Below are positions 52,809-62,147 of a DNA stretch of 64,000 bases, in pieces. Every line of letters starts with the position of its first letter. Position 1 is the first letter of the stretch. Below the pieces are notes generated by a model. It was not told where the DNA came from. It did not search any database and saw only the letters and a list, made by a program, of their open reading frames with translations. The translations under genes and the position numbers were made by a program. This DNA comes from an uncultured Lachnospiraceae bacterium (GTDB lineage Bacteria > Bacillota > Clostridia > Lachnospirales > Lachnospiraceae), in assembly GCA_902789665.1 (NCBI GenBank), contig CADAOY010000002.1:124001-188000 (forward strand), in the 5' to 3' direction.

Positions 52809-53960
52809 ATGAAAAAGTTTTTAAGTAAAGTTCTGCCGATTTCTTTGGCAGCTGTTTTGGTGCTTGGACTGATACCTGCAGTTGGGGTGAAGGCTGCGAA
52901 TGTGATACCTGCAGGAGAAAACACTATTGGATTATATGAATCTGGTGAGTTTGGCGAACCAGATATGCAAAATGATGTTTTAAGACTGCCTGGAGATGCA
53001 TCAGCAACAGCAGTATCAGTTGATGCAGCAAACAAAACCGTGACATTTACTGATTTGAATGCAGGAAGAATGGATATAGACGTAGATGGATGGACATTTG
53101 TATTCAGTGGAACCAATGCTATCGCAAGAGATTTAGTTGTTGAAGACGGAACTGCTACTGTTATGGTAAATGAGGGTGGCAGTTTTACAGTAAATAATTT
53201 GATATATGGTACTGTAAATTTAGGAGAAGGAACAACAGCCAGTGTTTCTCTTGAACCAGTTTCTACAACTACGGTAGAAAGTATGTATGTCGGTTGGGAT
53301 GAAGAAACAAATGAGCCGATTTACGAAGATCAAGAGATTCCCGTAACAGCTGTTCCTGGTCCTATAGTATTTACAAATTCTGCTGATGCAGCAAAGGAAG
53401 AAACCAAGGAAGAAACCAAGGAAGAAACCAAGGAAGAAACCAAAGAAGAAGCTAAGGAAGAAACTAAAGAAGAAGCAAAGGAAGAAGCAGCTGCTCCTGC
53501 TGAGCTTAAGATTTTAGACGGTGCAGATCAGGAAGTTGACGGTACAGGTGATGTTACAATCAGAGCAAACGGTGAGTTTGATAACTTCTCTAAACTTCTT
53601 ATGGATGGAGCAGAAGTAAGTGAGGAATTCTATACAAAGAAGGCAGGTTCTACAATCGTAACTCTTAAGGCATCATATGTAGCAAGTCTTGGCGCAGGTG
53701 CTCATACAGTTTCATTCGTATATAAGGATGGCAGCACAGTTAAGACTACATTAACACTTAAGGCAGCAGCTAATTCTGAAGCAGCTCCTGCAGCTACAAA
53801 CACATCTACAACAGTAGATTCAACTCCTGCAGCAGCTCCTGCAGCCACAGCAGATGTAGCTCCTAAGACAGGTGAGAATATTATGTGGCTTTATGTAATT
53901 CTTGCAATGTCAGCTCTTGGTATGGGTGTTACAGCAGTTAGTATTAAGAAAAATAAATAA
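52809..53960 (+). CDS. Secreted surface protein with KEET repeats and a C-terminal sorting-like signal
   Basis: A 383-residue exported protein. A signal peptide (residues 1-29, ending VGVKA) is followed by a region without recognised domain (about 30-195), eight KEE[TA] repeats (about 196-227), a ~90-residue beta-rich domain (KILDGADQEVDGTGDVTIRA...KDGSTVKTTLTLKA), an Ala/Pro/Thr linker and a tail APKTGEN-hydrophobic stretch-KKNK. The tail has the layout of a sortase substrate with PKTGE in place of LPxTG. It might equally be a simple membrane anchor. It is divergent from the LuxR-type regulator, which may control it. Confidence 0.72.
   Translation: MKKFLSKVLPISLAAVLVLGLIPAVGVKAANVIPAGENTIGLYESGEFGEPDMQNDVLRLPGDASATAVSVDAANKTVTFTDLNAGRMDIDVDGWTFVFSGTNAIARDLVVEDGTATVMVNEGGSFTVNNLIYGTVNLGEGTTASVSLEPVSTTTVESMYVGWDEETNEPIYEDQEIPVTAVPGPIVFTNSADAAKEETKEETKEETKEETKEEAKEETKEEAKEEAAAPAELKILDGADQEVDGTGDVTIRANGEFDNFSKLLMDGAEVSEEFYTKKAGSTIVTLKASYVASLGAGAHTVSFVYKDGSTVKTTLTLKAAANSEAAPAATNTSTTVDSTPAAAPAATADVAPKTGENIMWLYVILAMSALGMGVTAVSIKKNK
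53394..53489 (+). repeat. 12-base tandem repeat, eight units
   Basis: AAGGAAGAAACC is repeated four times nearly perfectly, then four more diverged units follow. It encodes KEETKEET...KEEA. The charged rigid stretch probably acts as a stalk and is prone to copy-number change. Confidence 0.9.
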
Positions 53961-53990
53961 TCCTTCGCAAAACTAAAAAATATAGGGAAG

Positions 53991-54014
53991 ACGGTGCCTT
54001 CGGGCACCGTTTTT
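53991..54014 (+). terminator. Rho-independent terminator after the surface-protein gene
   Basis: ACGGTGCC, UUCG tetraloop and GGCACCGT (53991-54010) followed by five T: a textbook stable terminator. Confidence 0.95.
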
Positions 54015-54059
54015 CTTATGGTGGAACTTTGTAAGCCTGTGGCATACTTGGGGGAAAAG

Positions 54060-54068
54060 TGGTATAAT
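54060..54068 (+). promoter_or_regulatory. Extended -10 promoter for the GH3 gene
   Basis: TG-N-TATAAT at 54060-54068 lies 30 bases before ATG 54098. No clear -35 box is present. Confidence 0.45.
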
Positions 54069-54097
54069 TAAAAAAGTTTTGCAAAAGGAGAAAATAC

Positions 54098-56158
54098 ATG
54101 CATAAGAAGATTTATAAAAGTATATTATGTGCTGTGATGGCTGCGGTGATGACAGTTTCGATGGTGAGCTGTAATGCACCGGAAGTACCGGAGGAGAAGC
54201 CTGAAGAGGTTATTGAGATTGCCCCGGAGGTAGAGGAGCCGGTTGAAACCGAAGAAGAAGAGGTAGCAGAGGAACTTGAAGAAGGTTATTCTGATGATGA
54301 TATCCGTTCCATGATTGCGGGAATGACTACTGAGCAGAAAGTGGCTCAGATGATTACCATAGATGTACGTAAGTACGGCCCGGATGCTGATAATATAAAG
54401 CCTGTAACTGAACTTCCTGATGAACTTAAGGCTATGCTTAATAAATATGATTTCGGCGGCGTTATTCTGTTTCAGGATAATGTAACAGGTACTGAGCAGT
54501 GTGTTAAGTTAATTGCAGATATTGATGAGGCGTGTGCAGGAGAAGGGGCTTCAGGTAAGATTGCTCCACTTATTTCCATTGACCAGGAAGGCGGAAATGT
54601 AACAAGACTTCCTATGGGAACCAATATGCCGGGCAATATGCTTCTTGGTGCCACAGGAAATAAGGATTATGCATTTGAAAGTGGAACTGTATTAGGCAGA
54701 GAATTATATGCACTTGGAATCGACGTGGATTTTGCCCCAGTTTGTGATGTTAATAATAATCCGGCCAATCCAATTATCGGTGTAAGGTCATTTGGTGATG
54801 ATCCGGAAGCTGTATCTGAGATGTCAGTAAGTATGGTGGAAGGTCTCAGGGCAGAGGGAATAATCTCAGCTCTTAAGCATTTCCCGGGACATGGCAATAC
54901 AGATACAGATTCTCATACAGGTCTTCCTGTAATCGAAAGTTCGCTGGATGAATTAAGAGCCTGCGAACTTAAGGCTTTTGAAGGGGCGCTCAAGGAAACA
55001 GGTATGGTAATGACTGCGCATATCGTTTATCCTAATGTTTCTACTGAAAAATATACTTCACTTGAAGATGGTGAAGAGATAACTTTGCCTGCAACTTTAT
55101 CTAAAACAATACTTACAGGTGTTCTTAGAAATGAAATGGGTTATGAAGGCGTTATCGTAACAGATGCCATGGATATGGACGCCATTGCCAAGCATATAGA
55201 CAGATATGATGCGGCAACTCTTGCAATTGATGCAGGTGTGGATATGATACTTATGCCGGTTAAATCATCAACTCCTGAAGGCATTGCTGATATGGATGAA
55301 TATATGGGTAAACTGGTTTCCATGGTTGATAATGGCACTATAAGTGTGGAGAGAGTTGATGAATCAGTATTCAGGATTTTAAGACTTAAGGCCGATTATG
55401 GAAAACTTGATTATGCTGAGGCCAGTGCTGAGGATGTTGAGGCACTTGTAACAAATGCAAAAACAATAGTGGGTTCAGAAGGCAACCATTATACTGAATA
55501 TGAGATTGCCAAAGAAGGAACTACATTAATTTATAATGGTGAAAATGATGACGTGCTTCCACTTAATGCAAATGAAGACAGAGGTTTGATTATTTATTCG
55601 GCTGCAAGGGCTGAGTTCAATCTTGCATGCGAAAATGCATTTGAAAGATTAGAAGATGAAGGCCTGGCTAACGAGGCATCATTAGTCGGTTTTGTGGATG
55701 TGGAAGAGAAAAGCATTGACGAGATAAAGGCAATGATGGCCGACGCGGATTTTGTCATTTTATTAAATGAATGTAACAATCTTGATATGATTAATCCTGA
55801 ACTTGAAACTTCTACAGCAGCCAAAAAGATGCACGAAGTTGCGGATGCAGTGAAGGATGAGCAGAAACTCATTATTGTCAGTACACATCTTCCATATGAT
55901 GTGGGAGTATTTGATAATGCAGATGCGGTTGTATGTGCATATGGCAAGAAATGTCTGACAGGCAGCATGGATAATGAACTTGAAGATGGAGACAACAGGG
56001 CATATGGCGTTAATACTGAGGCGGCAATATGCGGTATCTTCGGTGAATATGAGTTTAATGGAACACTTCCTGTAAATGTTTATAAGCTTGATTCTGATTA
56101 TAAGCTGACCGATGAAATTCTCTACGAAAGAGGCTATGGAATCAGACAGTATGAATAG
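54098..56158 (+). CDS. GH3 beta-N-acetylhexosaminidase lipoprotein (NagZ-like)
   Basis: A 686-residue lipoprotein. The signal peptide ends in a lipobox (SMVSC, Cys about 26), followed by a Glu/Pro-rich spacer. The GH3 TIM-barrel (about 70-440) has GGVILFQDNV, ISIDQEGGNVTRLPMG, and KHFPGHGNTDTDSHTGLP (about 261-278), the NagZ-specific loop with the His/Asp dyad. VIVTDAMDMDAI carries the nucleophile Asp. The remaining ~240 residues form the GH3 C-terminal alpha/beta domain. It should trim GlcNAc from peptidoglycan or chitin-like fragments outside the cell, feeding NagB. Confidence 0.9.
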   Translation: MHKKIYKSILCAVMAAVMTVSMVSCNAPEVPEEKPEEVIEIAPEVEEPVETEEEEVAEELEEGYSDDDIRSMIAGMTTEQKVAQMITIDVRKYGPDADNIKPVTELPDELKAMLNKYDFGGVILFQDNVTGTEQCVKLIADIDEACAGEGASGKIAPLISIDQEGGNVTRLPMGTNMPGNMLLGATGNKDYAFESGTVLGRELYALGIDVDFAPVCDVNNNPANPIIGVRSFGDDPEAVSEMSVSMVEGLRAEGIISALKHFPGHGNTDTDSHTGLPVIESSLDELRACELKAFEGALKETGMVMTAHIVYPNVSTEKYTSLEDGEEITLPATLSKTILTGVLRNEMGYEGVIVTDAMDMDAIAKHIDRYDAATLAIDAGVDMILMPVKSSTPEGIADMDEYMGKLVSMVDNGTISVERVDESVFRILRLKADYGKLDYAEASAEDVEALVTNAKTIVGSEGNHYTEYEIAKEGTTLIYNGENDDVLPLNANEDRGLIIYSAARAEFNLACENAFERLEDEGLANEASLVGFVDVEEKSIDEIKAMMADADFVILLNECNNLDMINPELETSTAAKKMHEVADAVKDEQKLIIVSTHLPYDVGVFDNADAVVCAYGKKCLTGSMDNELEDGDNRAYGVNTEAAICGIFGEYEFNGTLPVNVYKLDSDYKLTDEILYERGYGIRQYE

Positions 56159-56181
56159 TGGAAATACTATAATACTTCCTA

Positions 56182-56210
56182 TTGAAATTTTACCTTTAAA
56201 AAGGTACACT
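56182..56210 (+). promoter_or_regulatory. Promoter of leuS
   Basis: TTGAAA (56182-56187), a 17-base spacer and TACACT (56205-56210) leave a leader of about 40 bases, too short for a T-box. Confidence 0.5.
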
Positions 56211-56255
56211 AATAATGTTTGACAAAATTATCATATTTAGAAAAGGAATTAAACA

Positions 56256-58706
56256 ATGAAAAACGGTGACAGATTGTATAATCCGGCTGAGATTGAGCCT
56301 AAGTGGCAGAAATACTGGGAAGAAAATCAGACATTCAAGACTGATGTCTGGGATTTTAGCAAGCCAAAATTCTATGCCCTTGATATGTTTCCATATCCAT
56401 CAGGTGTAGGCCTTCATGCAGGTCATCCTGAAGGATATACTGCAACAGATATTGTATCACGTATGAAGAGAATGCAGGGCTACAATGTTCTTCATCCAAT
56501 GGGATATGATTCATTTGGTCTTCCTGCAGAGCAGTATGCTGTTACAACAGGACATCATCCTAATGGATTTACAGAGGAGAATATAAAGACTTTCTCAAAA
56601 CAGCTTAAGGAACTTGGTTTTGACTATGACTGGAGCAAAATGGTCGCCACCTCAGATCCAAAGTTCTACAAGTGGACACAGTGGATATTCAAACAGTTAT
56701 ACCTGGACGGATATGCTAAATATATTGATATGCCGGTTAACTGGTGTGAAGAATTAGGTACCGTTTTATCAAATGATGAAGTTATAGATGGTAAGTCAGA
56801 GCGTGGCGGTTATCCTGTTGTTCGTAAGAATATGAAGCAGTGGGTTATTGATCAGCCTGCATTTGCTGAGGAACTTCTTGATGGTCTTAATGAGATTGAC
56901 TGGCCTGAAAGTACCAAGGCTATTCAGCGTAACTGGATTGGTCGTTCAACCGGTGTAGAAGTTAAGTTTGATATTGTTGGCGGTGGAGAGTTCTCCATCT
57001 TTACAACCTGTATTGAAACAATCTACGGTATTACATTCATGGTTCTTGCTCCTGATGGAGACATTGTTAAGGGTCTTCTTGACAGGGTTCAGAACAGGGA
57101 TGAGGTTCAGGCTTATATTGATGAGACCTTAAAGAAAAATGATATGGACCGTACAGAACTTAATAAGACAAAGTCAGGATGTGAGCTTAAGGGCGTAACC
57201 TGTATTAATCCGGTTAATGGCAAGGAAGTAAGAATGTTTATCGGCGACTTCGTTCTTGCAAGTTATGGTACAGGTGCTGTTATGGCGGTTCCAAGCCATG
57301 ACCAGAGAGACTTTGAATATGCAATCGCTCACAATATTGAGATGATTCAGGTTATTGATGGCGATGAGAAGTTAGGTCATGTAGATGTGTCAGGGGCGGC
57401 TTTTGAAAAAGGGGCTTATCTTGGCAAGGGATATAAGTTAATTAATTCAGAAGAATTTACAGGTCTTACTGTTGAGGAAGCCAAGGAAGCAATTACATCA
57501 AAACTTGAGAAAATGGGCGTTGCCAAGAGAACAGTTAACTACCACTTCAGAGAGTGGATATTTGCGCGTCAGCGTTACTGGGGTGAGCCGGTGCCTGTTG
57601 TTCATGGTGAAGATGGTGAGATTCATGTGCTTGATGACAGTGAACTTCCGCTTATTCTGCCTGAACTTGAGGATTACAAGGGTAAGAACGGCAAGGCTCC
57701 GCTTGACAATGCAACTGAGTGGAAGAAATATGATAAGAACGGCATAAAGGGTGTGAGAGAGACATCCACAATGCCTGGTTCAGCCGGTTCGAGCTGGTAT
57801 TATTTCAGATATATTGATCCTGATAATGAGAATGAGTTCGCTAATCAGGAACTCCTTAAGCACTGGATGCCGGTTGACCTTTATATCGGTGGACCGGAGC
57901 ATGCGGTAGGTCACCTTATGTATTCTCGTATCTGGAACAGATTCTTATATAATAAGGGCTTAGCGCCAACCAAGGAGCCATTTAAGAAACTGGTTCACCA
58001 GGGCATGATTTTGGGTGAGAATGGTATCAAGATGGGTAAGAGATTCCCAGAATTTGTTGTTAACCCAAGTGATATTGTAAGAGAATATGGTGCAGATACT
58101 TTAAGATTATATGAAATGTTCATGGGACCTCTTGAGGTTTCAAAGCCATGGAGCCAGACTGGTGTTGAAGGCTCACGTAAGTTCCTTGGAAGAGTATGGA
58201 ACTTCTTTACAAACGCTGAGAATCTTACAGATGACAATGATGGCGAGCTTACAAAGGTTTACCATCAGACAGTTAAGAAAGTTACTGATGATTTTGAAGC
58301 ACTTGCATTTAATACAGCTATCAGCCAGATTATGATTTTTATGAATGCAGCATACAAGAAGGGAACATGTCCTAAGGAATATGCTGAAGGCATAATCAAG
58401 ATGTTATCATGTATTACACCTCATATCGGTGAGGAACTCTGGAGCATCTTAGGACACGATAGTACAATCGCTTACGAGCCATGGCCTAAGTATGATGAGA
58501 AGGAACTTGTTGAGAACGAGATTGAAATCGGTGTTCAGATTGCAGGTAAACTTAAGGGTACAGTTCTTATTGGTGTAGATGAGGAGCAGGATAGTGCCAT
58601 TGCCAAGGCTAAGGCTAATCCGGCAATTGCCAAGGCACTTGAGGGCAAGACCATCATCAAGGAAATATATGTAAAGGGTAAGATTATAAATATTGTTGCA
58701 AAATAG
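56256..58706 (+). CDS. leuS: Leucine--tRNA ligase
   Basis: An 816-residue class I aminoacyl-tRNA synthetase charging tRNA-Leu. The HIGH region is MFPYPSGVGLHAGHPEGYTA (HAGH), with HPMGYDSFGLPAEQYA after it. The CP1 editing domain shows STMPGSAGSSWYYFRYIDP-type and GTGAVMAVPSHDQRDFEYA sequences. The KMSKS loop reads KMGKR, which keeps both lysines. The C-terminal domain ends KGKIINIVAK. Length is typical of bacterial LeuRS. AAAAGGAA is the ribosome-binding site. Confidence 0.97.
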   Translation: MKNGDRLYNPAEIEPKWQKYWEENQTFKTDVWDFSKPKFYALDMFPYPSGVGLHAGHPEGYTATDIVSRMKRMQGYNVLHPMGYDSFGLPAEQYAVTTGHHPNGFTEENIKTFSKQLKELGFDYDWSKMVATSDPKFYKWTQWIFKQLYLDGYAKYIDMPVNWCEELGTVLSNDEVIDGKSERGGYPVVRKNMKQWVIDQPAFAEELLDGLNEIDWPESTKAIQRNWIGRSTGVEVKFDIVGGGEFSIFTTCIETIYGITFMVLAPDGDIVKGLLDRVQNRDEVQAYIDETLKKNDMDRTELNKTKSGCELKGVTCINPVNGKEVRMFIGDFVLASYGTGAVMAVPSHDQRDFEYAIAHNIEMIQVIDGDEKLGHVDVSGAAFEKGAYLGKGYKLINSEEFTGLTVEEAKEAITSKLEKMGVAKRTVNYHFREWIFARQRYWGEPVPVVHGEDGEIHVLDDSELPLILPELEDYKGKNGKAPLDNATEWKKYDKNGIKGVRETSTMPGSAGSSWYYFRYIDPDNENEFANQELLKHWMPVDLYIGGPEHAVGHLMYSRIWNRFLYNKGLAPTKEPFKKLVHQGMILGENGIKMGKRFPEFVVNPSDIVREYGADTLRLYEMFMGPLEVSKPWSQTGVEGSRKFLGRVWNFFTNAENLTDDNDGELTKVYHQTVKKVTDDFEALAFNTAISQIMIFMNAAYKKGTCPKEYAEGIIKMLSCITPHIGEELWSILGHDSTIAYEPWPKYDEKELVENEIEIGVQIAGKLKGTVLIGVDEEQDSAIAKAKANPAIAKALEGKTIIKEIYVKGKIINIVAK

Positions 58707-58741
58707 TGCCACTAGGGACGGGGGAATATGCATCTTTCATA

Positions 58742-58770
58742 ATGACAAAAGGGACGGAGACGTTTGTCAT
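58742..58770. repeat. REP-like palindrome with GGGACGG core
   Basis: ATGACAAA (58742-58749) and TTTGTCAT (58763-58770) are perfect inverted arms around AGGGACGGAGACG. A partial related word, CACTAGGGACGGGG, lies just upstream at 58710-58723. Compare 48190-48222. Confidence 0.65.
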
Positions 58771-58803
58771 ATTTCACAACGCAACTTTTAGGAGGAAACA
58801 GTA

Positions 58804-59670
58804 ATGGAATTAAAACCAATTAAAGAAGGAAAAGTTAGAGAGATTTATGATAATGGCGACAGCTTAATTATGGTTGCAACAGACCGTATCAGCTGCTTCG
58901 ATGTTATCCTTAATAATGAAGTTACAAAGAAGGGTACAGTACTTACCCAGATGTCAAAATTCTGGTTTGATATGACAGAGGATATCATTCCTAATCATAT
59001 GATTTCCGTTGATGTTAATGATATGCCTGAATTCTTCCGTCAGCCTAAGTTTGATGGTAATTCAATGATGTGTAAGAAACTTAATATGCTTCCTATCGAG
59101 TGTATCGTAAGAGGTTATATTACAGGTTCAGGCTGGGCAAGTTATCAGAAAGATGGCACAGTATGCGGAATTAAATTACCAGAAGGATTAAAGGAATCAG
59201 ATAAGCTTCCTGAGCCAATTTACACACCTTCAACAAAGGCTGAAATTGGTGATCATGATGAGAACATTTCATATGAGCAGTCAATCGCTCACCTTGAAAA
59301 ATACTTCCCTGGTAAGGGCGAGGAATATGCCAAGAAACTTAAAGATGCTACAATTAAGTTGTATGTAAAGTGTGCTGATTATGCACTTTCAAAGGGCATC
59401 ATCATTGCAGATACAAAGTTTGAATTTGGTCTTGATGAAGATGGTAATTTAGTTATCGGTGATGAAATGTTAACACCGGACAGCTCAAGATTCTGGCCAC
59501 TTGAAGGTTATGAACCGGGACATGGTCAGCCATCATTTGACAAGCAGTTTGCAAGAGACTGGCTCAAGGCTAATGAAGGTCATAACTGGACATTACCTCA
59601 GGATATTGTTGATAAGACAATTGCTATTTATCTTGAAGGTTATGAGAAGTTAACCGGTAAGAAGTTATAA
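58804..59670 (+). CDS. purC: Phosphoribosylaminoimidazole-succinocarboxamide synthase (SAICAR synthetase)
   Basis: A 288-residue ATP-dependent ligase joining CAIR and aspartate in purine synthesis. It has IKEGKVREIYDNGDSLIMVA (the EGKVR/K.iY ATP-site start), DRISCFDVILNN, IECIVRGYITGSGWASYQ and DTKFEFGLDEDGNL. This is the longer PurC form with the GSGW motif and extended C-terminus (DKTIAIYLEGYEKLTGKK). AGGAGG precedes ATG 58804. No other pur genes are adjacent, so it is an isolated locus here. Confidence 0.96.
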   Translation: MELKPIKEGKVREIYDNGDSLIMVATDRISCFDVILNNEVTKKGTVLTQMSKFWFDMTEDIIPNHMISVDVNDMPEFFRQPKFDGNSMMCKKLNMLPIECIVRGYITGSGWASYQKDGTVCGIKLPEGLKESDKLPEPIYTPSTKAEIGDHDENISYEQSIAHLEKYFPGKGEEYAKKLKDATIKLYVKCADYALSKGIIIADTKFEFGLDEDGNLVIGDEMLTPDSSRFWPLEGYEPGHGQPSFDKQFARDWLKANEGHNWTLPQDIVDKTIAIYLEGYEKLTGKKL

Positions 59671-59742
59671 TTTTTAAGTTAAAAATTTAAATTTTAATTT
59701 TTAATTTTATTATCTTATTTATTATCTTAAAGAAGGTTTTAT

Positions 59743-61302
59743 TTGAAGGCAAAAACATTTTTAAAAGATAAAAATATATATATTGCGCTTATAAGTGTAT
59801 TTGTTTTTGGAATAATTGCTCACGGGTACAGATTTTTTGATCTGGCATTTGGTGGGGATTCAATGCTTATGATAGTGCAGGATGATTATTTATGGCAGGT
59901 ATCCCTTGGAAGGTTTATGCAGCCTCTTCTTCTTATGCTTAGAGGCGGCATGGAGACTCCTCTGCTTATTGGCTTTTTGTCAATGCTGTGGATTGGGTTA
60001 TCTGCTTTAATCATTATAAGAATGCTTAATATTAAAAGTTATTTGGGCATTATTCTTACAGCCGGAATTATGGTATGTAATACGGTGCTTACATCTGCCA
60101 ATGCAGCTTTCCTTGGATGGCTTGATTTATATGCTGTAGCTCTGCTTCTTGCAGTACTTGGTGTAAGACTTATTGATAAGGATAAAATCTGGCAGATTAT
60201 TCTTGGAATTCTATGTATCGCCTTATCGCTTGGAACATATCAGTCATATCTCTTTGTGGCTGTTGGTCTTATGATGTTTGTTATCATAAGAGAGTTATAC
60301 AGTAATTCTGAGATTAAGAAGACACTTCTTAAGGCTTTAAGATATGTGGCATCCCTTCTTATTGGCGGTGGTATTTACTATCTTCTTTGGAAACTGATTC
60401 TTAAAAGTATTCACCTTGATGCGGCAGAAAGCTACAACGGTATTGCAGATGTGGGTAATTACAGTAATACTTCCATCTTTGGTCTTATTGGTCTTACATA
60501 TAAGAAGTTCTTTGAATTTTTGTGTAAGCCGGGATTATTTATCCATCCTGATATGGAAGGAAGACTGGCAGGTTCATTCTGGCCTCTGGTGCTTCTTTTT
60601 GCAAATATTCTGATATTCTTAATGATAATCGAACTTATCATCATTATTAATATGATTACCAAGAAAGGCCTCTGGGCTTATATCCTTCAGGCTCTTATTG
60701 TTATTTTGCTTCCATTTGGACTTGGAGGTGTAACCTTTATTTCAAAGGGACTTATTCATCCATTAATGATATATGGTTCATATATGATATATATCTTCTT
60801 CATAGCTGTTATGGAAGATTATCTTCAGGTGGCCGCAGAGAAGGCGAAGGATATACATCTTTCTTTGGTACAGATTATTGTAATGGTGCTGCTTGGAATT
60901 CTTATATGGAATAATATTGTATATTCAAATCAGATTTATCTTAAGAGAGCCTTACAGGAAAATGTGGTTAAAACCACAATGACTTCCATACTTGATGACA
61001 TTAAGGATGTGGATGGATATGTGCCGGGCATTACTCCTGTGGCATTTTATGGAGATCTTGATACTAATGAGTATATATATGATATTAATGGAACTGAACA
61101 ACTTACAGTCTATGGCATGGGCAAGACTTCCCTTAGTTATCAGGGAACTGACTATGCATACATTAAATATTACACTTCTGAAAGAATTAATCTTACAAGG
61201 GCTGAATATAACAATTCTGATGTTCTTGCAATGCCACAGTATCCAAATCAGGGTTCGATAGGCTTTGTGGGAGATGTTCTTGTCATCAAATTATCAGATT
61301 AG
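59743..61302 (+). CDS. GtrII-like membrane glucosyltransferase family protein
   Basis: A 519-residue membrane protein with about ten to twelve helices. The first extracytoplasmic loop, DLAFGGDSMLMIVQDDYLWQ, then VSLGRFMQPLLLML, has the acidic pair and GR.x.P pattern of Glucos_trans_II (PF14264) proteins, which add glucose from a lipid carrier to surface polysaccharide. The ~100-residue C-terminal end is soluble. No ATG is near the start. TTG 59743 follows AGAAGG and is the best choice. The 70-base AT-only spacer after purC shows no clear terminator. Confidence 0.75.
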   Translation: MKAKTFLKDKNIYIALISVFVFGIIAHGYRFFDLAFGGDSMLMIVQDDYLWQVSLGRFMQPLLLMLRGGMETPLLIGFLSMLWIGLSALIIIRMLNIKSYLGIILTAGIMVCNTVLTSANAAFLGWLDLYAVALLLAVLGVRLIDKDKIWQIILGILCIALSLGTYQSYLFVAVGLMMFVIIRELYSNSEIKKTLLKALRYVASLLIGGGIYYLLWKLILKSIHLDAAESYNGIADVGNYSNTSIFGLIGLTYKKFFEFLCKPGLFIHPDMEGRLAGSFWPLVLLFANILIFLMIIELIIIINMITKKGLWAYILQALIVILLPFGLGGVTFISKGLIHPLMIYGSYMIYIFFIAVMEDYLQVAAEKAKDIHLSLVQIIVMVLLGILIWNNIVYSNQIYLKRALQENVVKTTMTSILDDIKDVDGYVPGITPVAFYGDLDTNEYIYDINGTEQLTVYGMGKTSLSYQGTDYAYIKYYTSERINLTRAEYNNSDVLAMPQYPNQGSIGFVGDVLVIKLSD

Positions 61303-61324
61303 TGCTTTAATTTAGTGAAATCTC

Positions 61325-61353
61325 TTGTAATAAACCACAATATATTGTATAAT
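61325..61353 (+). promoter_or_regulatory. Promoter of the 61403 gene
   Basis: TTGTAA (61325-61330), a 17-base spacer and TATAAT (61348-61353), with a leader of about 43 bases. Confidence 0.6.
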
Positions 61354-61402
61354 TTGTAATAGTTTGTTAAAAAAAACACAAACTGATTAGGGGGAGGGTA
61401 TT

Positions 61403-61906
61403 ATGGATAATAAGAGTGTTACATTTACATTTGATTCATTGCCTAATAATGTGGCTGAGCTTCAGGCGTTACCGGAAAGTTCACTGGACACACCTTTTAA
61501 AACAGCCGCTCTGGTAGTTCTTGCTTTGGCAAGATATGAAGCAAGTCAGCAGGACTCAATAGATATGCTTAATTTTCTTAAGGGACCTGAAAGTGTTAAT
61601 CAGTTTCAGATTCAGTTCTTAAGAGACAGACTTGCAGGCAAGCAGTATAAAGTTAATTCTTTCTTCGAAGGAACAAGCCCTGAGAACAGTTATAAGATGA
61701 GTGCTCCTTACAAGATTACTGTATCAGAGAATCCTTACAGTTATCCGGAAGAAAACTGGGCTACATTATGGCTTAAGTCATCAGGCGCTGATTCAATGAG
61801 AGAAGTTAAGTTAAGATGTAAACCAAGTACAGGACAGTGGTTTATGGTAGATCAGATGTTACTTGCTGACATCAGAGTACCTGCTGCTTCTGATCCTTGG
61901 GCATAA
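61403..61906 (+). CDS. Small soluble protein of unknown function (possibly DUF6935)
   Basis: A 167-residue cytoplasmic protein without signal or membrane segment. Notable segments are TFDSLPNNVAELQALPESSL, ALVVLALARYEASQQDSID, ENWATLWLKSSGADSMREV and FMVDQMLLADIRVPAASDPW. I recall similar proteins in Lachnospiraceae annotated as DUF6935, but have no functional clue. GGGGGAGGG 7 bases before ATG 61403 is a very strong ribosome-binding site. It has its own promoter and a terminator-like hairpin downstream, indicating a single-gene unit with high expression. Confidence 0.65.
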   Translation: MDNKSVTFTFDSLPNNVAELQALPESSLDTPFKTAALVVLALARYEASQQDSIDMLNFLKGPESVNQFQIQFLRDRLAGKQYKVNSFFEGTSPENSYKMSAPYKITVSENPYSYPEENWATLWLKSSGADSMREVKLRCKPSTGQWFMVDQMLLADIRVPAASDPWA

Positions 61907-62008
61907 AAATATATTTGTGTAATTTGTGTAATTTGTGGAATGATCCGGGTACAGGGAACCGGAAAATGTGTATTATGTGTTTAATATTGGGAATGGAGAA
62001 AATTATAG

Positions 62009-62057
62009 GGTGTTACCAGGCGTATAATTGTACGTCTTGTTTGTAACACCTTTTTTT
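62009..62057 (+). terminator. Two-helix terminator hairpin
   Basis: GGTGTTAC (62009-62016) pairs with GTAACACC (62043-62050), with an inner AGGCGTA/TACGTCT helix, followed by seven T. It lies about 100 bases after the 61403 gene. Confidence 0.8.
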
Positions 62058-62147
62058 ATGCAAAGAAGTCGAAAGGCCTGCTTACGCCTGGCGGGTACAA
62101 GGTAAGTGAGACAGGCAGGATTGGCATAAATAGAAAGGAATATATCT

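Noticed and set aside
42314-53489. Tandem repeats at 42314, 51004 and 53394 considered as CRISPR-like arrays
   Set aside because: Repeats are contiguous, in frame and encode low-complexity protein segments. There are no spacers and no cas genes.
56159-56255. T-box riboswitch ahead of leuS
   Set aside because: The gap is under 100 bases, with no T-box word or antiterminator.
56256-58706. KMGKR in LeuRS as a defect in the KMSKS loop
   Set aside because: Both lysines are kept and the rest of the enzyme is complete, so it is treated as ordinary family variation.
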